A stretch of DNA of 64,000 bases from Sulfuricurvum sp. Lineage in GTDB: Bacteria; Campylobacterota; Campylobacteria; Campylobacterales; Sulfurimonadaceae. This document shows positions 44,455-53,218 of this stretch, in pieces (positions within the stretch are counted from its first letter, which is position 1; each line of letters begins with the position of its first letter). A program made the position numbers and the translations under genes. A model generated the notes under the pieces. That model was not told the DNA's origin. It was given only the letters and a program-made list of their open reading frames with translations, and made no database searches. The stretch is from NCBI RefSeq assembly GCF_028681615.1, contig NZ_JAQUHV010000003.1, forward strand, positions 62,001 to 126,000, read 5' to 3'.

Positions 44455-46290
44455 ATGGCAAAAAAATACATCGATATTATGGACACTACTTTCCGTGACG
44501 GTTTTCAGTCAGTTTTCGGCGGTCGTGTACTTATGGAAGATTTCTTCCCTGCCCTTGAGGCAGCCAAAGAGGCAGGAATCCGACATTTCGAATTTGGAGG
44601 CGGTGCCCGTTTCCAAAGCCTTTTTTTCTATCTGAATGAAAATGCATTTGATATGATGGACCGTTTCCGTGCCATCGTAGGACCGGATGCGAACCTTCAA
44701 ACATTGGCGCGTGGAGTCAATACGGTAATGCTTGATACCGGCAGTCGCGAGATGGTTGATTTACATGCCAAGATGTTTAAAAAACACGGAACAACTACAA
44801 TTCGTAATTTCGACGCACTCAATGATGTCGAAAATCTCAAATATTCCGGTGAACGAATCGTCCATCACGGGTTGAAACATGAAGTGGTCGTCACTATGAT
44901 GGATCTTCCTCCGGGGTGTGTCGGTGCACATGATGTTGCATTCTACGAAAAAACACTTCGTGAAATTTTAGATTCCGGTATCCCGTACCACTCTATTTGT
45001 TTTAAAGATGCAAGTGGAACTTCGAGTCCTCAAAAAGTCTTTGAAACCATTCAAATGGCTCGACGCTTAGTTCCGGAAGGGACTCATTTGCGTCTTCATA
45101 CGCATGAGACCGCTGGTGTGAGCGTAGCATGTTATCTTGCTGCTCTGGATGCGGGTATTGACGGTATCGATATGGCTGCGGCTCCTGTGAGCGGCGGTAC
45201 ATCACAACCCGATATTTTAACGATGCTGCACGCAGTAAAAGGTAAAAATTTCGATCTCGGCGGACTTGAACTCGAAAAAATTCTAAAATACGAAGATGTA
45301 TTGGGTGATTGTTTAAAAGATTACTTCATGCCTCCTGAAGCAACACAGGTTTCACCTCTTATTCCGTTCTCTCCGATGCCGGGTGGAGCGTTGACAGCGA
45401 ATACGCAAATGATGCGCGACAACAATATGTTGGATCGTTATCCTGAAGTTATTCGTGCAATGCGTGAAGTAGTTGAAAAAGGGGGATACGGTACATCGGT
45501 AACTCCGGTTTCTCAATTTTATTTCCAACAAGCGCTTAACAATGCACTGATGGGGCCATGGAAAAAAATTGCACCGGGCTATGGAAAAATGGTTTTGGGT
45601 TACTTCGGTAAAACTCCTACTGCTCCGGATCCGGAAGTGGTGCGTATAGCAGCGGAACAACTCAAACTCGAACCGACGACCGATAATGCGATCGATATTG
45701 CAGACCGAGATGAGACCAAATCGGTAGCGTATTGGACTAAAAAATTGAGCGATGAAGGCATCGAAGCTACAGATGAAAATATTTTCATCGCCGCTTCATG
45801 CGATGTCAAAGGAATTGCATTCCTCAAAGGGGAAGCAACCGTTAATGTTCGCAAAAATAGCCCGAAAACGGCTGAATCAACACAATCAAATCAATCACAA
45901 CAGGAGAATCTTCTTATGGCAAACGGCACTTACACAGTTATCGTAGACGGACAACAATATAATGTACAAATCGTAGGCGGCAACGCAAGCGTTCAAGTAG
46001 CACCGACTGTAGTCGCGGCACCTGCGGCAGTAGCGGCACCGGTCGCTCCGGCAGCACCTGCAGCCCCAGCGGTTAATGCAAATGCTATTTGTGCTGAGCT
46101 TCCGGGTTCAGTATTTAAATTGGTTGCATCTGTAGGCGACAGTGTAAATGTCGGTGATAAAATCATGATTCTTGAAGCGATGAAAATGGAGATCGACGTA
46201 GTTGCTCCGCGTGCAGGTAAAGTTACATCCATTAATGTAAATGTTAATGACAAAATCGAGGCTGGCCAAGTATTGGCTGTCGTAGAGTAA
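44455..46290 (+). CDS. oadA: Oxaloacetate decarboxylase alpha / pyruvate carboxylase B-type carboxyltransferase with biotinyl domain
   Basis: A 611-residue biotin enzyme. The carboxyltransferase TIM barrel begins with DTTFRDGFQS (metal and catalytic residues) and includes LHTHETAGVSV. The PYC_OADA association domain spans about 320-460. A Gln/Ser then Ala/Pro linker (about 480-535) leads to the biotinyl domain with EAMKMEID. It may act as OadA with a membrane OadB or, as in Campylobacter, as PycB with a biotin carboxylase PycA; neither partner is in the window. It follows the His-repeat gene by 11 bases. An internal Shine-Dalgarno and ATG at 45916 mark the start of the biotin part. Confidence 0.93.
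   Translation: MAKKYIDIMDTTFRDGFQSVFGGRVLMEDFFPALEAAKEAGIRHFEFGGGARFQSLFFYLNENAFDMMDRFRAIVGPDANLQTLARGVNTVMLDTGSREMVDLHAKMFKKHGTTTIRNFDALNDVENLKYSGERIVHHGLKHEVVVTMMDLPPGCVGAHDVAFYEKTLREILDSGIPYHSICFKDASGTSSPQKVFETIQMARRLVPEGTHLRLHTHETAGVSVACYLAALDAGIDGIDMAAAPVSGGTSQPDILTMLHAVKGKNFDLGGLELEKILKYEDVLGDCLKDYFMPPEATQVSPLIPFSPMPGGALTANTQMMRDNNMLDRYPEVIRAMREVVEKGGYGTSVTPVSQFYFQQALNNALMGPWKKIAPGYGKMVLGYFGKTPTAPDPEVVRIAAEQLKLEPTTDNAIDIADRDETKSVAYWTKKLSDEGIEATDENIFIAASCDVKGIAFLKGEATVNVRKNSPKTAESTQSNQSQQENLLMANGTYTVIVDGQQYNVQIVGGNASVQVAPTVVAAPAAVAAPVAPAAPAAPAVNANAICAELPGSVFKLVASVGDSVNVGDKIMILEAMKMEIDVVAPRAGKVTSINVNVNDKIEAGQVLAVVE
45902..45918 (+). promoter_or_regulatory. Internal ribosome-binding site and in-frame ATG within oadA
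   Basis: AGGAG (45902-45906) stands 9 bases before an in-frame ATG (45916-45918, codon 488). Translation from here would give a 124-residue biotin-carrier protein starting MANGTYTVIVDGQQ. The preceding linker (TQSNQSQQENLL) looks like translated intergenic sequence. Confidence 0.5.
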
Positions 46291-46303
46291 AACTTTCTTT
46301 TTT

Positions 46304-46324
46304 TCTCCCTTTTATTGAGGGAGA
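46304..46324. terminator. Stem-loop between convergent oadA and cheV
   Basis: TCTCCCT (46304-46310) and AGGGAGA (46318-46324) form a 7-bp stem with a 7-base loop. Outer AAACTT and AAGTTT sequences can extend it. It covers the end of cheV on the minus strand. T-richness is modest on either side, so termination efficiency is uncertain. Confidence 0.5.
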
Positions 46325-47274
46325 AGTTTCAACGCAATATCATTCATTTTTTCTACTATCAGCGGTAAAATATTTTCACTCTTCGTTTTATCTATAAATC
46401 CATCTGCTCCCAGACTAGCCGCTTCACGTTTATTATTATCTCCCGTCATGGAACTGTTAACAATGATCGGGATAAATTTTGTTTCCGGATTGGCTTTAAG
46501 ACGTTGGATAACGGTAAAGCCTGACATTTCAGGCATTTCAATGTCGGTAATGATCGCTGGGATTGAAGAGGGGTTCGGATGTCGCGCAATAAATTCAATC
46601 ATATCTCTACCGTTATTAAAAATTTGATATCCGATATGGGCATGTTCAAAAATATGGGTTAAATGCCGCTGCGCAGTTTTAGAATCTTCAGCGATAAGAA
46701 CAACACCGTTTTTCAGTTTTTCTGGAATTGTGATATTCGATAATGATTTTGCGGCTAAATCAACATTGACCATCGCTTGAGGGATGACTTCTGCGAGAAG
46801 CTTTTCATAATCCAGTACAAGGCACAAACTGCCGTCATCTAGCCGTGTATCATTAATAACGACACCGTCATCCCCTAGGCGGTACGAATCCGGCGCGTGC
46901 ATTTCGTTCCAGTTCTTTTTTATGACGCGGTATGCGTACATGATTCGAATTCCGATAATAATCCCGTTAAAATCGCAGATAAGAAGATTGGACGCTTTTT
47001 TCTTCGTATCATCAAGTTCTACACCCAACCATCTAGGAAGATTAAGAATCGGTATTTGCATTTCCCGTAAGACAATTGTCCCTTCTAAAAGAGAATGAGC
47101 ACCCGGAATTTGGGTGAGGTGGTGGCGTTTTGCTTCGACGACTTCACGGGTTTTAAAAACATTGATAGCGTAATAGGGAGATGTTTCTGCTGCATCGATT
47201 TTAAAGACTAACAGTTGGACTTCATTATTTTTTGCTAAATTGGTTGCGGCATCGACATGTTCCAAAAGAGACAT
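46312..47274 (-). CDS. cheV: Chemotaxis coupling protein CheV (CheW-receiver fusion)
   Basis: A 320-residue cytoplasmic protein. I start it at 47274 (MSLLEHVDAATNL), where CGAGG lies 5 bases upstream; a frame 11 codons longer is possible. The CheW-like domain (about 20-165) includes REVVEAKRHHLTQIPGAHS and GTIVLREMQIPILNLPRWLG. A receiver domain (about 185-310) has VLIAEDSKTAQR and the phospho-acceptor Asp in AIITDIEMPEMSG. CheV couples receptors to CheA, with phosphorylation-dependent adaptation. It stands apart from the other chemotaxis genes here. Confidence 0.95.
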   Translation of the reverse strand: MSLLEHVDAATNLAKNNEVQLLVFKIDAAETSPYYAINVFKTREVVEAKRHHLTQIPGAHSLLEGTIVLREMQIPILNLPRWLGVELDDTKKKASNLLICDFNGIIIGIRIMYAYRVIKKNWNEMHAPDSYRLGDDGVVINDTRLDDGSLCLVLDYEKLLAEVIPQAMVNVDLAAKSLSNITIPEKLKNGVVLIAEDSKTAQRHLTHIFEHAHIGYQIFNNGRDMIEFIARHPNPSSIPAIITDIEMPEMSGFTVIQRLKANPETKFIPIIVNSSMTGDNNKREAASLGADGFIDKTKSENILPLIVEKMNDIALKLLPQ

Positions 47275-47442
47275 AGTAACCTCGATTATTTTATATTTGT
47301 TTATCATATCCTAATTCGGGTATTTTTTTTACTAAAATCTAAAGGGTGAGGAGGGTAAAATACTTTTAAATTGTTTAGAAAAAAAGGAATTGGTGTGAAG
47401 CTGTTTCTTTTGATGTGCGTTATGAAAGTTGAGTAGTAAAAA

Positions 47443-49182
47443 ATGAATCAAACCACTGCGTGTCCGCTCGATTGTTATGATGCATGCCGTATTCATATCG
47501 ATGAAAACGGAAAGATCAAGGGAGATAAAACACACCCTGTAACGAGTGGATATTTATGTCCTCATCTTAATCACTTCGCGCAGCAAGACCGTATCCAGTT
47601 TCCGAGATTGCATGGTAAAACGGTTACGATGGAGAAAGCGCTTGAAACGTTGATTGATGCACTTCAAAAATCCAAGCCCGATCAGCTGCTTTATTATCGC
47701 GGAAGCGGCAATATAGGTTTGATGCAACGTGTGTCCGAACATTTTTTTGCTTCTATCAAAGCGGTCGGTACTTCAGGATCGTTATGTGACGGGGCGGGTG
47801 AAGCAGGTGTTCTTCTCGGACGCGGAAAAAATGAGATCCTTTCTCCTCAAATGATCCGAGAGAGTGAAGTCGTTGTGTTTTGGGGGCGAAACCCACATAC
47901 GACGCATTCGCATCTGTTGCCTTTTTTAGAGGGCAAAAAGATCATTGTCATCGATCCGTTTAAAACGGCGATTGCACAAAAAGCTGATTTGCATATTCAA
48001 ATTAAGCCTCATTGTGACTTGCATTTGGCGTTGTTATTGAGCCGATTTGCAGTCATCGAAGGGTTGCTTGATAGCGAATTTTTACAAAATCATGCAAGTG
48101 AATACAATGATTTCTATGAGTTGACTCAAACGGTACGAATTAAAGCAACACTGGATGCCATTGATGTCACACTTGGTCAGATCGGTGCGGTATTGGAACT
48201 GATGCAGGGAAAAAAGACGGCTATTCTAGTCGGGGTAGGGGTACAAAAATATCAAAACGGTGCCGACGTACTTCGCGCAATCGATGGGTTCGGAGCGATA
48301 ATGGGACTTTTCGGCAAATCCGGATGCGGGGTGAGTTATGTCGGTGATTCGCTCTATGGCATTGAACTGCCGTTTAAAAGTATAACCCATCGGGTGAGTA
48401 AGCCGACGGTTGATTTTTCAAAGTATAATTGCGTTTTCATTCAAGGTGCGAATCCACTTTCGCAAATGCCCAATTCGAGTGGGGTAAAACATTTGTTTGC
48501 TCTTGCAGGATTTAGCGTTTATTTCGGATTGTATGAGAACGAAACCTCTCAAGCAGCTGATTTGGTTATTCCGGCTAAAACGTTTTTAGAAAAAGATGAC
48601 ATTCGAAGCTCTTACGGTGATTATACGCTCCAAGAAATGTGTAAAGTTACTGAGGGTACAATCGGATTGAGTGAATATGAGTTGACACGTGCGTTGTGCG
48701 ATGCATTCGGGATTGCTCTGGAAAGTGAATCATTTTATCTGGAATCTCTACACTCTCAGATCGATTATCAAGAGGGTGTCGGATATCGTCAGAAGAGACC
48801 TGATATTCCTTATGAAGATGGGTTTGAGAACGGTGAATTTGAATTTTTAGATGAGATTGATCTGAGTGTCGATAGCTCTGAAGGGTTTTATCTTATCACA
48901 TCGAAATACTCCAAAGGGCTTAACTCGCAGTTTAAAAGAGCTGAGGGAGTTTATTTCCATCCGGAGGCGGGATTTGACGAGGGGGAGTTAGTTCATCTCT
49001 CATCGCACGCCGGAGCAGTTGATATGATAGTAAAATATGATGCGTGTTTAAGGCGTGACTGTTTGATGATTTATTCAGGGACCGTTGATGGGAATGTATT
49101 AACTCCGGCACTGCTCAGTTATGAAGGTGAGAGTGCCGTATATCAAGAATATAAAATAAAGGTGACTAAAAAAAATGACTAA
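47443..49182 (+). CDS. Molybdopterin-dependent oxidoreductase, short form
   Basis: A 579-residue member of the DMSO-reductase superfamily. An N-terminal 4Fe-4S site (CPLDCYDAC, then YLCPH about 30 residues later) precedes the molybdopterin domains. SLCDGAGEAG may supply a Cys ligand to the metal. Cofactor-binding segments include VVFWGRNPHTTH and FIQGANPLSQMPNSSG. There is no twin-arginine signal, so it is cytoplasmic. It is shorter than typical catalytic subunits (about 650-800), and no electron-transfer subunit is adjacent, so the substrate is unknown. Its 3' end overlaps argD by 8 bases. Confidence 0.88.
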   Translation: MNQTTACPLDCYDACRIHIDENGKIKGDKTHPVTSGYLCPHLNHFAQQDRIQFPRLHGKTVTMEKALETLIDALQKSKPDQLLYYRGSGNIGLMQRVSEHFFASIKAVGTSGSLCDGAGEAGVLLGRGKNEILSPQMIRESEVVVFWGRNPHTTHSHLLPFLEGKKIIVIDPFKTAIAQKADLHIQIKPHCDLHLALLLSRFAVIEGLLDSEFLQNHASEYNDFYELTQTVRIKATLDAIDVTLGQIGAVLELMQGKKTAILVGVGVQKYQNGADVLRAIDGFGAIMGLFGKSGCGVSYVGDSLYGIELPFKSITHRVSKPTVDFSKYNCVFIQGANPLSQMPNSSGVKHLFALAGFSVYFGLYENETSQAADLVIPAKTFLEKDDIRSSYGDYTLQEMCKVTEGTIGLSEYELTRALCDAFGIALESESFYLESLHSQIDYQEGVGYRQKRPDIPYEDGFENGEFEFLDEIDLSVDSSEGFYLITSKYSKGLNSQFKRAEGVYFHPEAGFDEGELVHLSSHAGAVDMIVKYDACLRRDCLMIYSGTVDGNVLTPALLSYEGESAVYQEYKIKVTKKND

Positions 49183-50350
49183 AAATTTTGAACAATATGT
49201 ATTACCGACGTACGGACGACAGAATGTCAGTTTCACGTCAGGGAAAAATGCCGTGTTAATTGACAGCGAAGGCAAAGAGTACATTGATTTTGCTGCCGGT
49301 ATTGCAGTGTGCAGCGTGGGCCATGCGAATGAACGTCTGACGAAAGCGATATGCGATCAAGTGAGCAAGGTGATCCATGTCTCTAACCTCTATTACATAG
49401 AACCTCAAGCAGAGTGTGCACGCCGTATAGTAGAGCTCAGCGGTTACGACATGAAATGCTTTTTCGGTAACAGCGGTGCCGAAGCAAATGAAGGGGCGAT
49501 TAAAATCGCTCGAAAGTACGGAGAGGTGGAAGGACAGCCGAAGCGCTATAAAATTATTACGCTGGATCATTCGTTTCACGGACGTACAATTACGGCTCTT
49601 AAAGCAACAGGACAAGAATCGATGCACAACTACTTCGGTCCGTTTCCGGATGGATTTGTGTATGCCAAAAACATCGACGAGATAGAATCTCTGATCGATG
49701 ATCATACGGTTGCAGTGATGATCGAACTGGTACAAGGGGAAGGCGGAGTTCAGCCGCAGGATCGTGCTAAAGTACAAGCGTTGGCAGCGATGTTGAAATC
49801 ACGCGATATTTTACTCATGGTGGATGAAGTTCAGACCGGTATTTATCGTACGGGTGAGTTTTTGGCATCAAACCTCTACGGTATCGAACCGGATGTGATC
49901 ACGTTGGCCAAAGGTTTAGGAGGGGGTGTTCCGATCGGTGTCGTAATGACGTCTAAAAAAGATATTTTTGCGCCCGGTGATCACGGCTCTACGTTTGGCG
50001 GGAATTACCTCTCGACAGCTGCGGCAAATGAAGTACTCGATATTCTGGAAGAGCTGAAAGTGAGTGGCGAATTGGATGAGCATCTCCTTTATTTTGAAAC
50101 TGCATTGGCAGCGTTTGCAAAGGTTCATCCAGCAATCTTTCTGGAACATGTCGGACTCGGTATGATGCGCGGATTACGCGTTGTAGACGCCGATACATTA
50201 GCCAAAATCATCAACGCAGCCCGTGAATCGGGAGTTATCGTCCTTAAAGCGGGACGTAATACTCTCCGTTTTCTACCGCCGCTTACGATCACGAAAGCCG
50301 ATATCGATGAGGGGTTTGCGCGTCTTGAAAAAGCGATTGCAGCACTCTAA
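49175..50350 (+). CDS. argD: Acetylornithine aminotransferase
   Basis: A PLP enzyme of 391 residues, class-III aminotransferase. It converts N-acetylglutamate semialdehyde to N-acetylornithine in arginine synthesis, and may also serve the DapC step. Typical elements: FAAGIAVCSVGHANE, GNSGAEANEGAIKIARKYG, HSFHGRTITALKATGQ, LMVDEVQTGIYRTG, the Lys in TLAKGLGGGVPIG, and GSTFGGNYLS. It overlaps the molybdoenzyme by 8 bases and is followed by a MidA-like gene after 8 bases, so it sits in a mixed operon. Confidence 0.95.
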   Translation: MTKNFEQYVLPTYGRQNVSFTSGKNAVLIDSEGKEYIDFAAGIAVCSVGHANERLTKAICDQVSKVIHVSNLYYIEPQAECARRIVELSGYDMKCFFGNSGAEANEGAIKIARKYGEVEGQPKRYKIITLDHSFHGRTITALKATGQESMHNYFGPFPDGFVYAKNIDEIESLIDDHTVAVMIELVQGEGGVQPQDRAKVQALAAMLKSRDILLMVDEVQTGIYRTGEFLASNLYGIEPDVITLAKGLGGGVPIGVVMTSKKDIFAPGDHGSTFGGNYLSTAAANEVLDILEELKVSGELDEHLLYFETALAAFAKVHPAIFLEHVGLGMMRGLRVVDADTLAKIINAARESGVIVLKAGRNTLRFLPPLTITKADIDEGFARLEKAIAAL

Positions 50351-50358
50351 GGCTATCC

Positions 50359-51348
50359 GTGCACTTTAGCGAATACATGCATGAATGGCTCTACGGAGCG
50401 GATGGGTATTATGCCTCTTATCGTCCGATCGGTAAAAAAGGGGATTTCTATACTGCGGTGAGTACCTCGAAATTTTTCGGCGGGACGATTGCAAAACATA
50501 TTATTGCCCGTATTGATGAGGGCTTTTTACGTCCTGATTCATTGATTTGCGAGATCGGTGCCCATCATGGATATCTTCTTGCCGATATTATTGAATTTAT
50601 CCATACCTTGCGGCCCCAATTACTGCAAACCCTTCGTTTCGGCATTGTAGAGCGTTTTGAACAGTTGCGCGAAGCACAGCAAACTTATTTTGACGAATCA
50701 TTCGGTAATGCTGTGAGATTGGAACACTATTCTGATCTATCCGAATTGGATGAGAGATGTGTCTTTTTTCTGGCAAATGAAATTTTCGATGCATTTGGAT
50801 GCGAATTGGTTTACAAAGGTAAAATCGGTCGTGTTGAAAATCACAAGGTGATCTTTGACGTCGAATCCCCTGAAACCATCGCACTAGCACAGAAATACAA
50901 GCAAGATCGCGGGGAAATTTCCGTAGGATACGAATCCTTCGCCGAGGCGATGGCAAAGACGTCCCAACGGTTTGAATTTATGAGTTTTGATTACGGGGAA
51001 CTCGATGCACGGAGTGATTTTTCGATTCGGGTGTATCAAAATCATCAAGTATTTCCTCTGTTTGATGAAGGGTTAAATCTCGCGGAGGCTTTCGGTATGT
51101 GTGACATCACGTATGATGTTAATTTTACCCATGTTAAAGAAGCATTTGAGGCACAGGGGATAGCCTCTATCCAATACGCTACACAACTTGTAGCACTGGT
51201 TGAGATGGGGATTCTGGAGCTTTTAGCAATGCTCAAAGAACATGCAAGCGAAGAGATTTATATGCAAGAACTCGAAAAAGTAAAAATTTTGATCACCCCT
51301 TCTTTAATGGGGGAACGATTTAAAATGATTCGATTTGTAAAGGGGTAA
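50359..51348 (+). CDS. SAM-dependent methyltransferase, MidA/NDUFAF7 (DUF185) family
   Basis: A 329-residue protein starting with GTG (MHFSEYMHEWLYG). The DUF185 pattern is clear: FSEYMHEWLYGADGYYAS, GDFYTAVSTSKFFGG, the SAM-binding CEIGAHHGYLLADI, and FFLANEIFDAFGCELV. Eukaryotic members methylate an arginine of respiratory complex I; bacterial roles are not settled. It lies between argD (8-base gap) and the ankyrin gene (3-base gap) on the same transcript. Confidence 0.9.
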   Translation: MHFSEYMHEWLYGADGYYASYRPIGKKGDFYTAVSTSKFFGGTIAKHIIARIDEGFLRPDSLICEIGAHHGYLLADIIEFIHTLRPQLLQTLRFGIVERFEQLREAQQTYFDESFGNAVRLEHYSDLSELDERCVFFLANEIFDAFGCELVYKGKIGRVENHKVIFDVESPETIALAQKYKQDRGEISVGYESFAEAMAKTSQRFEFMSFDYGELDARSDFSIRVYQNHQVFPLFDEGLNLAEAFGMCDITYDVNFTHVKEAFEAQGIASIQYATQLVALVEMGILELLAMLKEHASEEIYMQELEKVKILITPSLMGERFKMIRFVKG

Positions 51349-51351
51349 GTA

Positions 51352-51864
51352 ATGCGCGGGTTTTTTGTCGTGTGTATCTGTGTTGCACTCGCTTTTGGCG
51401 GGGTTTTACATGATGCCGTCTATGATGGAAATATCGAAAAAATCCAAAATTATCTCAAAGTAAACCCTAATGTTGATGAACAAAATAAAGCAGGTCTTAC
51501 CGCACTGCATGTGGCAATAAAATTGGGAGACTTGAAAATCGCACAACTGCTTCTTGATCAAGGTGCAGATATTAACGCTCAGGACTTTAACGGCAATACG
51601 CCGCTTATTTTGGCCGTCAAGAAAAAAAATATTGAGCTTGTCATCTTTGTAATACTTCACGGTGCAGATGTCAATTTGGCCAATAATGACGGGATTACAC
51701 CGCTGCATCAGGCTGCTTTTAGCGGGAATGAAGAGGTAGCCGACTTTTTACTCAAATCCAAGGCGGATACCCATCTAAAAAATAATGACGGTGCGACTCC
51801 GTATGATTTTGCAATTGCAAAGAAAAATATGCTCGTAGCTCAAATGATAAAACTTTATATGTAG
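51352..51864 (+). CDS. Exported ankyrin-repeat protein
   Basis: A 170-residue protein with a signal peptide (MRGFFVVCICVALAFGG) followed by about four ankyrin repeats: AVYDGNIEKIQNYLK, AGLTALHVAIKLGDLKIAQ, NGNTPLILAVKKKNIELV and DGITPLHQAAFSGNEEVAD, then DGATPYDFAIAKKNM. Periplasmic ankyrin proteins of this kind in related bacteria can protect catalase or peroxidase partners, but no partner is seen here. The gene is 3 bases behind the MidA-like gene and 10 bases ahead of thiS. Confidence 0.9.
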   Translation: MRGFFVVCICVALAFGGVLHDAVYDGNIEKIQNYLKVNPNVDEQNKAGLTALHVAIKLGDLKIAQLLLDQGADINAQDFNGNTPLILAVKKKNIELVIFVILHGADVNLANNDGITPLHQAAFSGNEEVADFLLKSKADTHLKNNDGATPYDFAIAKKNMLVAQMIKLYM

Positions 51865-51874
51865 AGGAAATGGT

Positions 51875-52075
51875 ATGCAGATCAAAGTAAACGGTGAAAT
51901 GAGAGAGATCCCGGAAGGCTCGGCGATGCTGGATTTGATCCGATCGCTTGGATTGGAAGAGAGGGTTATGGCCTCAGCGCTAAATATGGAGATTGTGAAG
52001 CAGGATGCATGGGGTAACACTCTGCTCAAAGAGGGAGACACAATCGAATTGCTGGATTTTGTGGGTGGCGGATGA
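51875..52075 (+). CDS. thiS: Sulfur carrier protein ThiS
   Basis: A 66-residue ubiquitin-like sulfur carrier. It reads MQIKVNGEMREIPEGSAM at the start and ends LLDFVGGG, with the C-terminal Gly-Gly that is adenylated and thiolated to supply sulfur for the thiamine thiazole. AGAGGAAATGGT precedes the ATG. No thiF, thiG or thiH is adjacent. It is the last gene of the argD-containing unit. A related carrier such as a MoaD-like protein is a minor alternative. Confidence 0.9.
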   Translation: MQIKVNGEMREIPEGSAMLDLIRSLGLEERVMASALNMEIVKQDAWGNTLLKEGDTIELLDFVGGG

Positions 52076-52212
52076 CGTATTGAATCATCATGGGAGCAAT
52101 GAGATATTCTGAACCATTGCTGAATTTAAATTCCGGAGTACTTTTTTTTTATAACATTTTATAAGTATAAGTTACTATGTTCGTGAATACTTTCTTTGAA
52201 GGGGAAGATAAA

Positions 52213-52893
52213 ATGAAACATGAACTTATGACATTGCCTTATGAGCAATCCGCATTAGAACCTTATATCTCTGCCGAAACACTTTCTTATCATTACGGTA
52301 AACACCATGCCGGTTACGTTAATAAACTCAACACGCTGATCGAAGGGACTCCGTACGCGGAGAGTTCTTTGCATCAAATTATTATGGAAGCGAAAGACGG
52401 TATTTTTAATAATGCCGCTCAGGTCTATAATCATGATTTTTACTGGAAAGGGTTACTTAACAGTACTACAGAAGCGTCAGCGGAACTTGCCCTTTTGATT
52501 GAACGGGATTTTGGATCGATGGAAACGTTTAAAGAGAAATTCTTGGCCGCAGCAACCGGATTCTTCGGCTCAGGATGGATATGGCTGGTTATCACGAAAG
52601 AAGGGAAATTAGAGATCCAAACAACCGGCAATGCCGATACGCCGATACGTCACGGAAACATGCCGCTGCTCACATGTGATGTTTGGGAGCACGCGTATTA
52701 TATCGATTATCGAAATGGGCGTCCTGATTATCTTGCAAACTGGTGGAAGCTGATCAATTGGCATTTTGTTTCGGATAATCTTGCTGAATTCCAAAATGAT
52801 CCGATTTCAGGCTATTCGGAACCCTGCAATGAAAATACTATTGTTTGCGAATACGTTGACAGTATGCAAGAAAATGAGCATACGCCATCTTAA
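52213..52893 (+). CDS. sodB: Superoxide dismutase, Fe type
   Basis: A cytoplasmic superoxide dismutase of 226 residues. The ATG at 52213 (MKHELMTLPYEQ) follows AAGGGGAAG; a frame 12 codons longer is not supported. Metal ligands are His in TLSYHYGKHHAGYV, His in VYNHDFYW, and Asp and His in CDVWEHAYYIDY. FNNAAQVYNHDF is typical of the iron form. The C-terminus extends about 25 residues past the usual end (DPISGYSEPCNEN onward). The gene is flanked by a strong terminator. Confidence 0.95.
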   Translation: MKHELMTLPYEQSALEPYISAETLSYHYGKHHAGYVNKLNTLIEGTPYAESSLHQIIMEAKDGIFNNAAQVYNHDFYWKGLLNSTTEASAELALLIERDFGSMETFKEKFLAAATGFFGSGWIWLVITKEGKLEIQTTGNADTPIRHGNMPLLTCDVWEHAYYIDYRNGRPDYLANWWKLINWHFVSDNLAEFQNDPISGYSEPCNENTIVCEYVDSMQENEHTPS

Positions 52894-52909
52894 ACGAGAT
52901 CAAAAATTC

Positions 52910-52934
52910 AAGGAAACGGTTTAGCCGTTTCCTT
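52910..52934. terminator. Bidirectional terminator between sodB and the 52921 gene
   Basis: AAGGAAACGG (52910-52919), loop TTTAG, CCGTTTCCTT (52925-52934): a perfect 10-bp stem. On the minus strand it is followed by GAATTTTTG, giving a T-run; on the plus strand TTGTTGTT follows. It overlaps the last codons of the minus-strand gene. Confidence 0.75.
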
Positions 52935-53214
52935 GTTGTTCGAGCAGCTTTTCGTATTTTGTTTTGAGAAGCAGATAGTCACGGTGAAGCTGTTCATATT
53001 CTTTTTTATAATCGATTTCATCAAAACTTTCAGAAGGTTCGGAAGCGGAAAGAGGCTGTTTGGACTCTGAAAGGATGATATACGTGACCTCTTTGCCATC
53101 CTCGTTTTTTACAAGTGTAGGTAACTCGCCGTTCATTGTCTTTTTAATAACGGTATGGATGCTGAGACGATTTTTCGCCGCGTACTTTGGGATACTGATT
53201 AATTCGGAATTCAT
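52921..53214 (-). CDS. Small protein with DNA-binding-like N-terminus and coiled coil
   Basis: A 97-residue protein. The first 45 residues (LISIPKYAAKNRLSIHTVIKKT, then NGELPTLVKNEDGKEVTYI) look like an excisionase/MerR-like winged-helix segment, where 'SIHTVIKK' would be the recognition turn. After a Ser/Glu-rich linker comes a C-terminal coiled coil (YKKEYEQLHRDYLLLKTKYEK). No named family is certain. It lies 4 bases after the acpS stop on the same strand, so it is part of the fliL-acpS unit. Confidence 0.75.
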   Translation of the reverse strand: MNSELISIPKYAAKNRLSIHTVIKKTMNGELPTLVKNEDGKEVTYIILSESKQPLSASEPSESFDEIDYKKEYEQLHRDYLLLKTKYEKLLEQQGNG

Positions 53215-53218
53215 AATT

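Noticed and set aside
52076-52212. Riboswitch between thiS and sodB
   Set aside because: The stretch is short and AT-rich, without conserved riboswitch elements. It holds only the sodB leader.
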